Shown here: piece after piece, positions 40,701 through 52,948 of the stretch
Layout of the letters: every line of letters begins with the position of its first letter
Position numbering within the stretch: position 1 is the first letter of the stretch
Notes under the pieces: generated by a model
Told to the model about the DNA's origin: nothing
The model's database searches: none
What the model saw: only the letters and a program-made list of their open reading frames with translations
Made by a program: the position numbers and the translations under genes
Source of the DNA: Yamagishiella unicocca
Lineage: Eukaryota; Chlorophyta; Chlorophyceae; Chlamydomonadales; Volvocaceae
DNA length: 64,000 nucleotides
Assembly: GCA_003116995.1 (NCBI GenBank)
Contig: BDSL01000063.1
Location: 186,001-250,000 of the forward strand
Direction: 5' to 3'

Positions 40701-43700
40701 GGGGCTGACGGGGAGGACGCGGCGAAGGAAGCATCTAGAGCGCCGGCGGTGTCCGTCATGATCGCTACCTGCGATGCGAGCGACCGGTGCGTGGGCACCC
40801 GGGGGCCCTTGTCTGACAGCACGTGGTGTCCCGCGTAGATCACCACCGCCGCGTCGGCGCCCTTGCTGCCGCTGCGGTCGCGCTGCTGTATGCTGTTGCG
40901 CAGGCGGGCGAAGGCGGAGCTGGAGAGGGTGACCATGCCCCCCGGGGCGGCGTCGCTGACCAGTTTGGTGATTTCGGCGAAGAGGCCTGCCGAGTGAGGC
41001 GAGGTGAGGTGAGGTTCGAGGAAGACGCGTGGATGCCAGAAAATACCGTTTAGAACAGACGTTTGGAGATGCATGCTGGAGGACTGGGTTGGGGATACGA
41101 AAGCCGAAGGCCGTAAGTTGACCTTCGGCGGCTAAGGTGGGGAGCCGGGAGATGAGGTGCGGTGGGGGAGCGGGAGGTGGCACGTGAGGCTGAGCGGAGC
41201 CCACACACGGTCCAGGGGGCAGCAGCGCCTTAGTCACAACTTCGCATGCGAGGAACATCAGATAGTCTGCTGGATGGATGCACGAATGGCAACGCAATGT
41301 GCTCCGACCGCAGCGATAGGTATGCTCGCGCAGGGGTTACGACATCGGCTGTACGAAGAAAAGCGAGGGTTGGACAGATGCTACCGTATTGTAAACGCGC
41401 ACGCGGCCAACCGACCAGCCGACGGCTTCCTCCCGTTCCACGCAGCGGCCGTTCGCCAGCTCGTCTGCCAGCCCCTCCCACGACTCCTCCCTCCCCGCCC
41501 CCACCTCCCACGGGTTTCCGCTCACGTCCCAACCTGCCCCCACCTGCCTGCCTGACACCCACGCCGCCACTCACCTGTGTATTTGAACGCGCTGCCGACC
41601 TTGTTGAAGGACATGTGCTGCGGGTCGTCTAGCCCGGTGTGTATGCCCATGCGCACACGCAGCCCGCGGTATGCGAGCACGCCTTGCCGCCCGTCCGGCA
41701 GCCGAAACGACTGGGGCGCGCATGCAGGGACGAGGACAAGAAGGACGCGAAGGACAAGAAGGACAAGAAGAGCACAAGTCAGGGGAAGCAGTAGTGAGAT
41801 GGCGGCGCGGGTAACGGCGGCGCCAGTGTTCCGACGAGAGCCGGCGGGACCCGTACAGTTGACTCGTTTAAATGCGGGCTCCAGGCGCGGCGATCAGGTT
41901 TGCCGTGCATTGCCTACCTACCAGACACACAGCAGCGTGCCCGCAGGACTGATGTGCCTCGTCACGACAGAGACCCGTCGGTTGCTTTCTCGACTCCCGC
42001 CGCCCTGTCATGTGTCCCCAAACCCCTCCCTCGTCGCTTTCTCCCCCGACCCCTGCCGCGCCGTCGGTCGCTACCCCAACCCCTGCCCTCATCCCGAGCG
42101 CACCCACCACCGACCCCTGCCGCGCTGTCGGTCGCTTTCTCCCCCGACCCCTGCCGCGCTGTCGGTCGCTTTCTCCCCCGACCCCTGCCGCGCTGTCAGT
42201 CGCACCCACCACCCCATTGCGCTTGAAGGCCTTCTCCGGGCTGCCCGTGTCGATCAGAGCAGACGGCTCCGGCGCGCCCCACAGCGGGTAGGCAGCCGCC
42301 AGGGTCTCCAGCCAGGTGCAGCTGCAGCCGTGCTGCTGCTGCTGCTGCCAGGTAACCTCCGTGCTGCCCGCCAACGCCGACGCGTGCTGCCAGGGCCGCC
42401 CCCCAGTCACACGGACATCTTCCAGGCTTTCCCGCCGGGGTGAACACCCGCCGCCGCGCATGTGCGGCAGTTCGGAACCAGGGGACTTGCCCATCTCGAT
42501 GCCAAACGGGTTGGTTCCGGAGCTGCGGCGGCGGCTCCGCCGCCCCACTCCTCCTCCTCCTCCTCCTCCTGCCTCGGCGATCGTGGCAGCCCCCGCGGGT
42601 TGCATGCCGGAGAAGCTGCTGCGTGGGCGCGGAGCGGCGTTGCCCTGGAGTGACACTCGGCGGTTGCTGTGGTTGCGGCCGATGGGGAGGCCTAGCTCGG
42701 CGGGGTTGTTGCCCTTCGCGTCGGCCACCACTACCACGGGCGCCGCGTCCGGGTGTTGGAGCAGCTTCTGCGGCCAGTCCTGCACCATGAGCTCGACCTG
42801 CGGGGGCGGAGGGAGGGGGAGTGATGTGGGAACGGAGGAAGGGCGGGTAGTGATGTGGAAACAGAGGTGGGGGGGGTAGTGATGAGGTGCGCTCCAGGCC
42901 CGGCGTGAGGGGGGATTGGAAGGGCTTCTCACTTCTGACACACACTCCTGCCTGCCCATTGCGTTGGTCCGCGGGTCCACTCCCCCGCAGATGAAGCCTA
43001 CCGCGCTAATGGCGACGCTCGATCTTGGTGCTGTGCGCAATCCGTGATGGCAGCTCACAGTCGTATGTCGTACACCCCTGACAGACAGCCCCGGCTTGCA
43101 GACGCACCCCTCGCCAAGACACCCTGCGCACCTGGGTTGCCACCGCGAACGCCACCGCGCTGGCGGGGCTGGCAAAGGCCACGATGAAGCTGTCGCCCTC
43201 TGAGCAGCAGCAGCGGGAGGAGCGAGTGGGAGGGGACGGGAGACGGGAGAGCTGTTACTTTCATTCTGCAGTGTGAGGTCCAAGTCAGCGGTCCCTCCGG
43301 TCGCTTCCCCCCCTTTTCCCCTCGAGCTGAGGCTCCGTCGGCACCGCGAAACGTTCCCCAGCAATGACGAGAGCCATGTTATGGGAGGCTGTACTACAGA
43401 ACCAGGCGGGGACGCAACAGGGATGCAGCACTTCCGCTGCAGTAAACCGACTGGGACGAGTCGCATCAGCGGCAGAGGGCACGTCGGCCAACATCCCCGG
43501 GCAATCTGCTCCCTCCATCGCCGCCAGTCACAGACACAGCGTCCACCCCGTGCGCCACCTGCAGACCCCAACCCAAAACCGAAAAGCCTCTCACAGCAGC
43601 CAACGTGCGTTCTCCTGGAAGAACAAACTTTATGCGGTGTTTTATGCCAAAAAACAAAAGAATTCTCATGCTAGGCGAATTACTATTGAAAACATAGCCG

Positions 43701-46700
43701 TCATTTGTGAATTTTCTTTAAGATCCTTTCCTCGCACGTGGCCCACCGTCCGCTGATCCCCGACCGCTTCGAGTCCCTTCCGTCCGTTATCCCGCCTTTC
43801 CCCCTGACGCCAACCTCACCCTAGCCCAGCCCAGCCCAGCCCCAGGCCCTCGCTGACCCGCTCCCTCTCCGGTGCCCACCTGTAGCGCTCTCGTAGCCAT
43901 CGTGCGCGGCCAGCACCCTCCGTATCGTGCTGTGGTGCAACTTGATGGTGAGGTCCATGTCAGCCACCGGCACCTGCTCCCACAGCACCGTGCTGTTTTG
44001 GACGTCTGCAAAACAGCATCGGACCGGACAGGGGACATGAGTTATAGGGTTTAGCGGGCAGCTCGCAGCAAGGCGGGGCTCTGGGGCAACTAGACCGCCC
44101 GGGGATGAGTACACTGTACCATCTCATTACCATAAACTAGACGTTCGACGGACTACTCCCGGCACTCAATTCTCCTGCAGACCACCCTGTGTACACTCGA
44201 CGGTGACGGTACACTCGACGGTGACGGTACACTCGACGGTGACGGTACACTCGACGGTGACGGTACACTCGACGGTGACGGTACGCTCGACGGTGGCGGT
44301 ACACCCGACCGTGGCGGTACACCCGACCGTGGCGGTACACCCGACCGTGGCGGTACACCCGACCGTGGCGGTACACCCGACAGTGGCCGTACTCGTCGAC
44401 TCTCGTTGCCCCCCCTTGCACCTCCCGCCCGACACTGCCAACAGCAACCGAGGCCAGCCAGTCCAAAGCTATCCATCCCATCTCCGTTATAACCCCCTCC
44501 TGAACCTGGGTGCCGTACGGTGACGTGACGTCATCATGTAGCCCCCTGCTGAACCTGGATGCTGTACGGTGACGTCAATCGCTGCCGCATCGTCCGCCAC
44601 CCGCTGGGCGGCCAGGTCCATCTGTCCGCGGCGGCTCCTGCCACCTCCACTTCCTCCCAAACCACACCCACCCACCCCGCCCGTCCCCCCCCCCGCTCCG
44701 CCCGTCACCCCCCCTCCATCCCGGTCTTCCTCGCAACCCTCCATCCCGGTCTTCCTCGCAACCCTCCACCCCGCCCCTCGCCTGTGATCAGCAACGTCGT
44801 GTCAGCTCCCACCCGCGGCGCCAGCACCCTGCCCAACAGATCTCGGTGGCGCTGGCGCCGGCGGCGGTGCAGCGCCAGCAGCACAGCCACCATGGCCATT
44901 ATGAAGAGGCCCGCTGCCAGCGAACCCACGATTGCGGCAACCTGACTTGAGCTCTGCCCGGTAGCACGGTCTGCGGGACGGCGGGCGCGCATCGGGCAAT
45001 GGAGGCGCGGCTCGTGAGGTCACTACTGGGGTTGGACTGGGGGGGGGGGGCGGCATAAAAACCGGTGGATAATCCTGTTAACAAGCAGTAGAGGACCAAA
45101 GGAGTTATATCGAGGGATGCAGGTCAACGCAAGCGACGGGCTGCCGAGGAAACGGCGCGAAAGCAACCCCTTGAGGCGGGAGGCGAGCTTCGTTGCTCTC
45201 CCTGGCTTTCTTTGTGTGCCCCCCCTGGCTTTTTTTGTGTGCTTAACCCGGCCTTCAGCGTGCTAGGACGAGGGAGGGGCCTACACGACAGAATCGCCGT
45301 GTCCGCTTGCAGGTGCCACATGGTCCAGCGCGCTCTCATGCGCCCCCTGATGCACCATGTCAAGAAGGCCGAGAGCACATTCAATTGCTCATTGGCTGCT
45401 TGTCGGAAGCGCTGCTGGTGCCCAACGGACCACCCTGTCCAGGTTGGGCCGGTTGGCGAGGTTGCGGGTTCGAGACCGGCTGATGACTGCTGGCTCCGTG
45501 CGCGAAAACGTCTTCCCTACGTCGGGCCTATGCAACACCTTATCATCAAAAGCGCCCAGTTACCAGACCTTTCGCGCCAAATCTCCTCGCTCACCATCGT
45601 CTGGCGGGCGCCATGGAGGCGCAGAGATTGATGCCACGTACGCTTCTCGAATTGACAAATCGCCGAATGCCGCAATTGCGTCTTCAAACAGTCGCGTCAG
45701 CAACTCAATCGCGCCGTCGACACCACCGGGGGCCGGGCTGCTGCCCGTACTGGCGCTGCTGCCCGTCTCCGCCGGCAGCAGTTGCAGGGCTGAGTAACTC
45801 ATCGCGTATTTGAACCAGTTCACCTGGGCCATAGGGAGGGGAGCGGACGGGCCGCGACAAAAGTGCTGGTGGTTGGAGCGGTTGGGTTTGATCGCACCAC
45901 GACGGCGACATCTGGATCCCGTCAGCTACATTTACTGGTGGACCTGCTGCGCCTTTTCTGTTATGGAACACACGGAGAAGCAGGACGCAAATCGCGAGCG
46001 CACCATCATCTAATGCCTCAGCCTCACCGTCCCCGCCCAGCACCGCTCCCACGGCACCTCCCACCGCGCACTGCCCGCCCAACCCATACCGCCCGCCCTC
46101 AGATCCCTAGTCCACGGGCTTTCCTCAACACTCCTTGGAGCCCCGCGGCGCCCCTTTTCCGCCCATCCAAATCCTCCGCGCGCTGCATCGATCCGCGCGC
46201 CCGGAACAACCGACAGGCATCTCCCCAGCATCTCCGCAGCGTCTCCCCAGCATCTCCCCAGCATCTCCCCAGTATCTCCCCAGTACCTCCCCAGTACCTC
46301 CCCAGTACCTCCCCAGTACCTCCCCAGTACCTCCCCAGTACCTCCCCAGTACCTCCCCAGTACCTCCCCAGTACCTCCCCAGTACCTCCCCAGTACCTCC
46401 CCAGTACCTCCCCAGTACCTCCCCAGTACCTCCCCAGTACCTCCCCAGTACCTCCCCAGTACCTCCCCAGTACCTCCCCAGTACCCACCGGCACGGGCGA
46501 CGCCACATCGGGCGCTGCATTGGGGTGGTGTATCGCATGCCACAGCGTACGCAAGTACTCGGCCGACGCGCCATGGTCCACCAGTCCAGCCGCCGTCGCC
46601 AGGGGCCTTACGTCGGGCGGGTGGCCGTCCGGCGCCAGCGCCTCCCACCACCTGGCCGTCTTGTAACCAGTGCAGTTTTGCTCGTCTCCTGCGGTGCGAA

Positions 46701-49535
46701 CTGTGTAGCCCATCGGCTGACGTAACGTGTCCGTGTAGCTCTGGCGAAGCTCGCGGTAGCTGTCCATGGTTGTGACCATCTGCAGCTGCATCATCGCAAT
46801 GCTAGGCATCGCGCCACGGTCGACGTCTGCGAGGGACGCGGCAGGAGCATCGAATCAAGACGCCAGACGTACTAGCATGCTCGCAACGAGGGGCGTGGCC
46901 TCTCGCAAAGCTATCAGGTGGTCGAAGCATCCCCAGCCACGCCTTTAAACAGTCGCTGAAACACGTTGCTGAGGTTGCATGGTGCCGTTACGACCGTACA
47001 TCAGCGTGAAACGTTAGGAAGGACATCGTCGTACTCATCGTCGTACAATCGTACAGCCTCATAGCCGGGCGGGTTCGCTGTGTGACTGCCGAAGGCGAAT
47101 GCAGGGGCAGGCTGACGCAAGACAGGCCGCCATCGTCTCTTCCTTCGGCATCTTGGCCTTACCCCGTGCCATCCGCCCCATGCCACCATCCCATGCCACC
47201 AACCCCATCCCGCCGGTCCCATGCCACAAGCCTCATCCCACAAGCCTCATCCCACAAGCCTCATCCCACAAGCCTCATCCCACAAGCCTCATCCCACAAG
47301 CTCTACAGCCCCCAAGCGCACCGGAGTAGCTGACGCTAAAGATAGCGCCGTACGCAACCGAGTAAGGTGCTCTGTTGATGCGAGGCTGCGGAGCCGCCGC
47401 CAAGCCCATGCTCGCCACCACTGCCGCCTCATGCGCCGCAAAAGCCTGCAGCGCTGTCTCATTGCCCTTCGGCACTGGCGGCGCTGCCGCTCCGGAAACG
47501 GCAGTGCTGGAGCGGAGGTAGAGGAGGTCGTGGTTGGCGGTGAGGGCGCAGAGCCTCTTGTTGCACGGCACCAGGCGACCCTCGCCGCCACCACCCGTGA
47601 CCCCCCCGGGCGGGACCCGGTCCGCCACAACGGCGCTACCGGGCAGCGGCGCCACTCCCAGCGAGCCCCTCGCCTTCGCCGCCGCCACCAGTGGCAGCGC
47701 GGCATCCCAGTCCAGGGTGAAAAGGCAGTTTCCCGCCAGAAACGCCGGGCTGACGCCCCAGCAGGTTTCATTTTGGCCGGCCCGGCTGTCGGGCGCGTTG
47801 AAGGCCAGCAGTTTGTGTAGTAGCTCAGCTGCATACCTCCAGCCGGCGCTTGTGATCAGCGGCATCACTGACGGCGGCGGCACGGCAAGATCAAACACGT
47901 ACCCCTGCTGCGCCCCATGGGTCTGTACGACGCTGGCGGCGATGGCGGCCAAGACGTCGCCCAGCCGGCCACAGTCGGGCGATGTAGTGACACACAAGCC
48001 ATGTCGCGGTAACCAGGAATCCACGCCGTCGGCTTCCACCGCGCCAGCATGCACCCGAAGCATTTCCACCAGGGCCAGCCATTCGTCGGGCGGCTCCTCG
48101 GAGGTGATCAGTCCGGCGGCGTGAAGGGCAGCCAGCGCGTCTGGTCGGTAAAAGAGCATCAAGTATGTGCGCGGATGAAGAGGGCCCGTGGGCTCCCCCT
48201 TGTCCGTGCACGCGTTTTCGGGCATGTGGTTGAAGCCCAGGCCGCTGCGGTATTCCTTTGTTTGTCGCAACGAGGTGGGAGGGTTGGCGGTAGTAAAGCG
48301 GCGTGGATGGATACAGAGCCGTGCTTCCACTGCGCTTGTGTGCGAAATAACAGAAATAACAGAAATAACAGATGGTGCGTTAACTTGCCGCTAAACTGCG
48401 AAACTCACGGAACATTCACGGTGCGTGAAAGCATGTGTGTGTGCGTAGCGGTGCGTTGAGGTTGAAACGGGCGTGGGGTGCTGGTACTAGTGCAACAGGA
48501 GGCAAACAGCTCCTCCACCCTGGTAGGTGAGAACCAGACGTGCCAGCCATTGCCTGCCATCCGGGATATAACCTGCCATCCGGGATGTAACCTGCCATCC
48601 GGGATGTAACTGCGAAGACGTAAGGCCCATCGCGCGGGACTGCAGTGTAGTAACTAAGTGAACCCTACAATTGTTTGAGCGCGCCGGCATTTCGTATTTA
48701 CCTGCGTGCTCACGAAGTTTTCCAGTGACGAGCCCGAGGCGTCGCCCGACACTATCGCGAAACGGTTGGTTGCCCTGTCAGTACGCTCGTGCATGACCGT
48801 AGGGGTTACAATCACATCAGGTGATGGCAGACGCTCCGGTGTTGTCGTGAGGAAGGGGAGCAGATCAAATGAAGCTGATGTCTCGGAGCGCAACCACTCG
48901 AACACCAGGCCGTTATGCCAACCAGGGTACTGCAGCCACGGCATCGTCTACAAGGGCCATAGGTGGGAGAGAGACGTTATCAACTGGAAGGGAGGTAAAG
49001 GGAAGGATGCTGCATAGATACGGCTGATGCGTTGCGAGGGGTAAGGCGGGAATTCGGTCAGTAGCATGTGACATGCCCCTTGCAAGGGACCCGCCATAAG
49101 TCTAACCAATGGAGCTCTAAAAACTTCGTCAAAACTGTTGTAACCGGCATTCACTTGCCATGTTCGGATTGAATGCCCCATCGGTCCCGCAGGTATTTCG
49201 GAGGAACGGTGTCAGCCAAGCGCGCAGGTTACTCGCGTTTGTAATGTTATCCCGGCACACATCGTCTGTGCATCCTGAAAACCTGAAGTGGACGGTTAGA
49301 CATGCACGCTGCACGTCAGTTGCTCCGCGCCGCCCGTTGGATAAGTTGCACACAGCAATAGGTTCCCTCAGCGCCTTAAATAAACGCTGAAGGGTGACAA
49401 ATTATCAGGCGGCTTAGCGTCGTACCTCATTGAGAGGCTGTCGGCCAACGCCTGGGCGCAAACCTCACTAGGGACCGCGAGCAGTGACTGCACCTTCACC
49501 AACAAGAGCAGAAGCAAAATGGCTTGTACTGCCAT
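37742..49535 (-). CDS. Receptor-type class III nucleotide cyclase, two catalytic homology domains
   Basis: Makes cAMP or cGMP at a membrane. The start at 49535 encodes a signal peptide (MAVQAILLLLLLVKVQSLLA). Ectodomain exons 49282-49159, 48947-48702, 48255-47322, about 46800-46489 and 45823-45642 resemble extracellular solute-binding proteins (YPGWHNGLVFEWL, LMLFYRPDALAALHAAGL); some exons between 47320 and 44942 are unresolved. From 44941 all exons are in phase: 44941-44782 (membrane helix, then RRRRQRHRDLLGRV), 44005-43880, 43199-43132, 42797-42213, 41710-41575, 40986-40430, 39691-39482, 39090-38785, 38758-38657, 38002-37742. Domain 1: ITDVQNSTVLWE, TEGDSFIVAF, GLRVRMGIHTG, KLVSDAAPGGMVTLS. 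Domain 2: KVVGASTLLAEL, GGDGLVLAAF, GLRVKVGLAVGH, GKVMNRAARIAG, KGIAQPVDV. The first metal-binding Asp is present in domain 1 and replaced in domain 2. cAMP versus cGMP cannot be decided here. Confidence 0.88.
38072..38140 (-). repeat. Dispersed intronic repeat, partial copy in the last cyclase intron
   Basis: On the minus strand it reads TCTAAACGGTTTTCCTCGCA then TCCACGGGCCTTCCTCGAAA, upstream of the acceptor of the last cyclase exon. The TTTTCTAAACGG part is doubled. Confidence 0.7.
38336..38415. repeat. Short repeat in a cyclase intron
   Basis: GGCACAGTTGCGCAGGGTGT, plus a few bases, occurs twice, followed by a degenerate third copy. Confidence 0.75.
40115..40220. repeat. 29 bp repeat in a cyclase intron
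   Basis: About four copies of a unit containing TTGACCCGCGGCTGGCGAGG and ending AATGCGGAA. Confidence 0.88.
40989..41112 (-). repeat. Dispersed intronic repeat, cyclase copy
   Basis: On the minus (sense) strand it reads GTCCTCCAGCATGCATCTCC, AAACGTCTGTTCTAAACGG, TGGCATCCACGCGTCTTCCT and then the acceptor of exon 40986-40430. It is highly similar to 32760-32885 and in the same sense relative to its host gene. Confidence 0.8.
41985..42205. repeat. C-rich repeat in a cyclase intron
   Basis: CGACCCCTGCCGCGCTGTCG and TCGCTTTCTCCCCCGACCCC alternate several times between exons 41710-41575 and 42797-42213. Confidence 0.8.
44190..44390. repeat. 18 bp minisatellite in a cyclase intron
   Basis: About eleven copies of ACACTCGACGGTGACGGT, changing midway to the variant ACACCCGACCGTGGCGGT. 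The switch between two homogeneous blocks indicates two separate expansions. Confidence 0.95.
46228..46487. repeat. 11 bp minisatellite in a cyclase intron
   Basis: About 23 copies of CTCCCCAGTAC immediately downstream (minus-strand sense) of the donor at 46488, the earliest ones with AGCATCTCCCC variants. Every unit contains CAG and GTAC, so each reads as a potential splice site on one strand or the other. Confidence 0.95.
47215..47310. repeat. 14 bp repeat in a cyclase intron
   Basis: Six copies of CCCACAAGCCTCAT lie just inside the intron after exon 48255-47322. Confidence 0.9.
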
Positions 49536-51860
49536 GCTCCAGGCTCGGAGCCTCAGCTTTAGTCGTCTTGCCAGGCCAAGTGACCAGCCTATTTAAACGC
49601 CAATGTTTCTATACATAACACCGTAAAGGTAAAACCATGCACTGTTAGGGTGTCGAACATATGATTTACGCCGACCAATGTCGCGTCTTCTCGTCAGCAT
49701 TGTGTACGGCGTAGACTCTAGGAGGTGGGAGCTCAATCCGCCGTCCAACCCTTCCATGCGACTAATCATATCGCATAAACATACCAATTTCTTCCTAAGG
49801 AAAAAACGCGCGGTTAGTTGCGCCAACCTACAGTCCATTCTGCATGCAGGACTGCATTTTTAAGTAATGTGCAGTTTCAAATGACGCATTGGAGAACTGT
49901 GAACAGTTGCTCCACCCCCAGGGCCACATCTCAACCGGTGTAATGCCTGACATCCGACCTCCAGTGAACGTTTGAACCAACAACAAGAAGGCAGGTAAGG
50001 TCTCTTTTTTCCGGCTTCCCTCTCTTGTCCTGGTTTTGCCCGGTGGTCTTCGAGGCTTCCCTGTGCTCTTGGAGGTTCAGCCCCCGCTGTCATATGGCGA
50101 GCCCAGAAAGGTCCTTCTTGTCTGGGGACACTGTAACTTCAGAAAGCATGTTTGATCACAGCCTACTTCTAAACTGGGAGGCCATTGCATGGACACTACG
50201 ACGTCAAGTGAACGATGAAATTTGCGTCATTATGGCGTCCTCACTCACTTTTACGAGTGAATGCTCGGCCCCATAGCTTCCAAACTTCATATCATATTAG
50301 TTATGCCCTAATATGGCGCTGATGATTGCGTCGAATTCTATGAAGTTTGATGGCGAGCGACCAGAGGTGGGTACACAACACTCTGTCTCGTTCCTGCATA
50401 GCTTTTTAGGTGCATACCTTTTTAGGTTATACTTTTTAGGTAGTAATTATAAATTCAATTTATAGGACATGCAATGGATCTGATGGCAGGCTGGACTTTT
50501 CCATGACTCGAACGGTTAAGGGTCGGGACGGGTCGGGCTAGCCGTCGCTAGCCCGTGACAACGTGCATCAATATCATGCATCAATATCGGCACCGCAGCT
50601 GCGACAAATGACTAATACACCTTTAGTTTTCGGGTCTTTCCTGTGCCCTTGGAGGCATCTGCTGGATTCAGCACCGACTTTCGGATGGTGAGGCCATGGC
50701 TACCTGGTCCCGCGTTTTCCCGGGCTTGAGGACACTGTATGACGTCCAAAGATGGAAATCTTGTTATGTCCATCTTAATATGCGGACAACTCCTCGCTTC
50801 ATTGTCATTCTTGTGGTGCCTCGGTGATTGTTAGCTTGTTACAAGCGAAGCTTTCGTACGGAACGGCCCCGCCCCGCCGCACACAGGTATAGAAAATACG
50901 GAGGCAATTCCATCAGACAAGTATACCCATTCGGAAACCAATTTGACAAGGGTTGATACGCGAGCGACATGGACCGCAGTTGCTGTTCCAAGCAGATTAC
51001 GCCCAGCAGCCGCCAGCACACTCTGGCGGCGTCGTTATACTTCAAATAATGGTTCCATTACCGAAACAAGTTACCAAGACAGAATGGATAAACCACGCCT
51101 GTACTGAAATGAAAGGATGCTTGCCAGATGCCGTAATGTCACCGGATGTCGTACATAGCATAGGTGCGTGACCTGAAATCCTTAATAAAGTTAGCGCTGC
51201 GCCTGCAGTGTAACGCATGTCGCAATTTCGTGTCCTAAAATGTCTGGTGAAGCAGACAGCATCAACGACGATAGGATGGGGCAGCAGGGGGCGAGCGGAA
51301 AAGCAATCATTGTATCCCGGGGCGAGACTGTGCGCCCACACATATGGCGTATGGGGTTGCTCACTTTCGTGCTCCGACCATCCAGACCCATGCTCTCGGA
51401 CCTGCGCGAAATCTTAGCTCACTTTGCCTGTTCTCGCAACTGGGTGCAGACAACAATGGCATTTTATTTCTTGGGTCATCTGCGTGCCTAAAGTATGCGG
51501 GTATCTAGTGGGCGAAAGATGCTTTGGATCACAACTCCGCGACGCTATGGATTGCCTTAATGCGAGCAATGGGGGGCGGTAGAACTGCTGGCGGAATAAC
51601 CCTGCCTTTAACTTGGCTTGGGGAGGTTACTGGATTCGCTCGGACCAACATGCGCCGTGATGTGTTTTTTTGTTAAAGTTCTCGCGTATGTTGCTATCAC
51701 AACACAGCGAGAAACCATCACAGCGTGTACGAAGAATCGCAGCTGCCGTATGTACCCTAAGGGCATGCGTTGCACCCTACGTTTGACGTCATTATTTGGT
51801 AGATGCAGTTACACGGTTTGACTGTTTGAAGTTTATATTAGTGCTACCGTTGCAGTTGAA
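49536..51860. other. Upstream region of the cyclase; diverged repeats, no supported gene
   Basis: It should contain the cyclase promoter next to 49535. Two related blocks (about 50020-50160 and 50630-50760) share CTTTCCTGTGCCCTTGGAGG-like sequence and a GAGGACACTGTA-like end, so they are diverged copies of one repeat. A coding-like plus-strand stretch at about 50950-51170 (GGVVILQIMVPLPKQVTKTE, ending before GTGCGT) has no partner exons and no known domain. Confidence 0.4.
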
Positions 51861-52265
51861 AGCGAGACCGATGGACACGTGTGGAGGTGTCGACGGTAGA
51901 TTTGTGGATTCGCTCCAGGGATGGCGGTTAGCCACGTTTCGGGAACGCACCTAGGCTCGCTGCCTGGAATTTGGCTTCGGGAACGCACCTAGGCTCGCTG
52001 CCTGGAATTTGGTTTCGGGAACGCACCTAGGCTCGCTGCCGGAGTTTGTCGCTATAAACGTATTCTGAAAGTCACGGCATTGCATCGGTACTGACACACT
52101 GCTATAAGACTGTAGCGCATCTTTTGTTCCTAATCAAGGGACAGCGCGTTAGTTGTTGCCGCGTCCGGCAGCCAGGCGGCCTCTTGAGACAAACATCGAC
52201 AAGCCCCGGCGGTTGGCTCACCCACCCTGCACAGCACGCTGAGTGTCGCTCGTGATGTTGCGACA
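51860..52265. repeat. Dispersed repeat related to 26200-27040
   Basis: Shares, in the same order, GTGTCGACGGTAGA, GGTTAGCCAC, a GGGAACGCACCTAGGCTCGC motif (here in three tandem copies), then GGCAGCCAGG and ACAGCACGCTG blocks with 26200-26930. Two old copies of one unnamed element. Confidence 0.6.
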
Positions 52266-52940
52266 ACCGAGCCATGGTTATTATCCACGCATGCGAGCAC
52301 CCAACTACGGTCCCTGAGGCTGCTTTTGCAAAGAGCTCATCCGACGCGCAAACTGGTTACAGGGGGATGGCGAGGAAACATAGAAAACAGCAATGCACAT
52401 CTATTGAATGGCGTCCGGGTGTACCAGAGGACCGTAAGCTGAGCAGGCTTCCGACCGGGAACTTGCAATTTTGGTGCCGGTTCCGCGCATACTCGCATTC
52501 CCTTACGTACGGCCCGCACGCAAGCAATCCGCCGTACCGCACTTGGACGGACAGTGGCGTTAGCAAATATGTTACAATGTGCGGTCGATGGACAAATGAT
52601 AACGATGTTTAAGTCCATCCAAACCTGCGGCGGTGGGAATTCGAACACCAGGGAGAAGTAAGCGCTCGTCCTACGAAGGCCGTACACCGCCAGCAGAATG
52701 AGGCGAGACAAGCGCGCATGAAGTAGGAGGCCGTCGAACACCACTCATGAAGTACCGTAGGAGGCCGTCGGACACCACTCTGTAACCGTTACAATAACCA
52801 CTCTGGAACGTAGGTCACAAACACATCGCACATTTCTTGCTACTAGGTACCGACCAAGCAGCACCAAAACAACGGGGACATGAGGCTACGTGAGCTAGAG
52901 TGCAAAGCGCGCATGTAGCGACTCGCTTGTCATCCAGGAA
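52266..52940. other. Intergenic, no supported gene
   Basis: Between the dispersed repeat and the probable 3' end of the NO VEIN-like gene. A 29 bp near-repeat (AGGAGGCCGTCGAACACCAC and AGGAGGCCGTCGGACACCAC) lies at about 52725-52782. No gene seen. Confidence 0.4.
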
Positions 52941-52943
52941 GCA

Positions 52944-52948
52944 TTACA
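52944..52948 (-). promoter_or_regulatory. Possible TGTAA poly(A) signal of the NO VEIN-like gene
   Basis: TGTAA on the minus strand, about 740 bases beyond the stop at 53688. I saw no nearer exact match. A 3' UTR of that length is not unusual in this group. Confidence 0.35.

Noticed and set aside
45460..45490. tRNA-like GGGTTCGAGACC
   Set aside because: The surrounding bases do not fold into a cloverleaf, and it lies within the cyclase gene.
46010..46650. Large Gly/Tyr/Trp repeat protein (RYWGGTGEVLG-type)
   Set aside because: Translation of the 11 bp minisatellite, which is intronic; only the part right of 46489 belongs to the cyclase.
52620..52660. tRNA-like T-arm (GGGAATTCGAACACC)
   Set aside because: No acceptor, D or anticodon arms could be placed around it on either strand.
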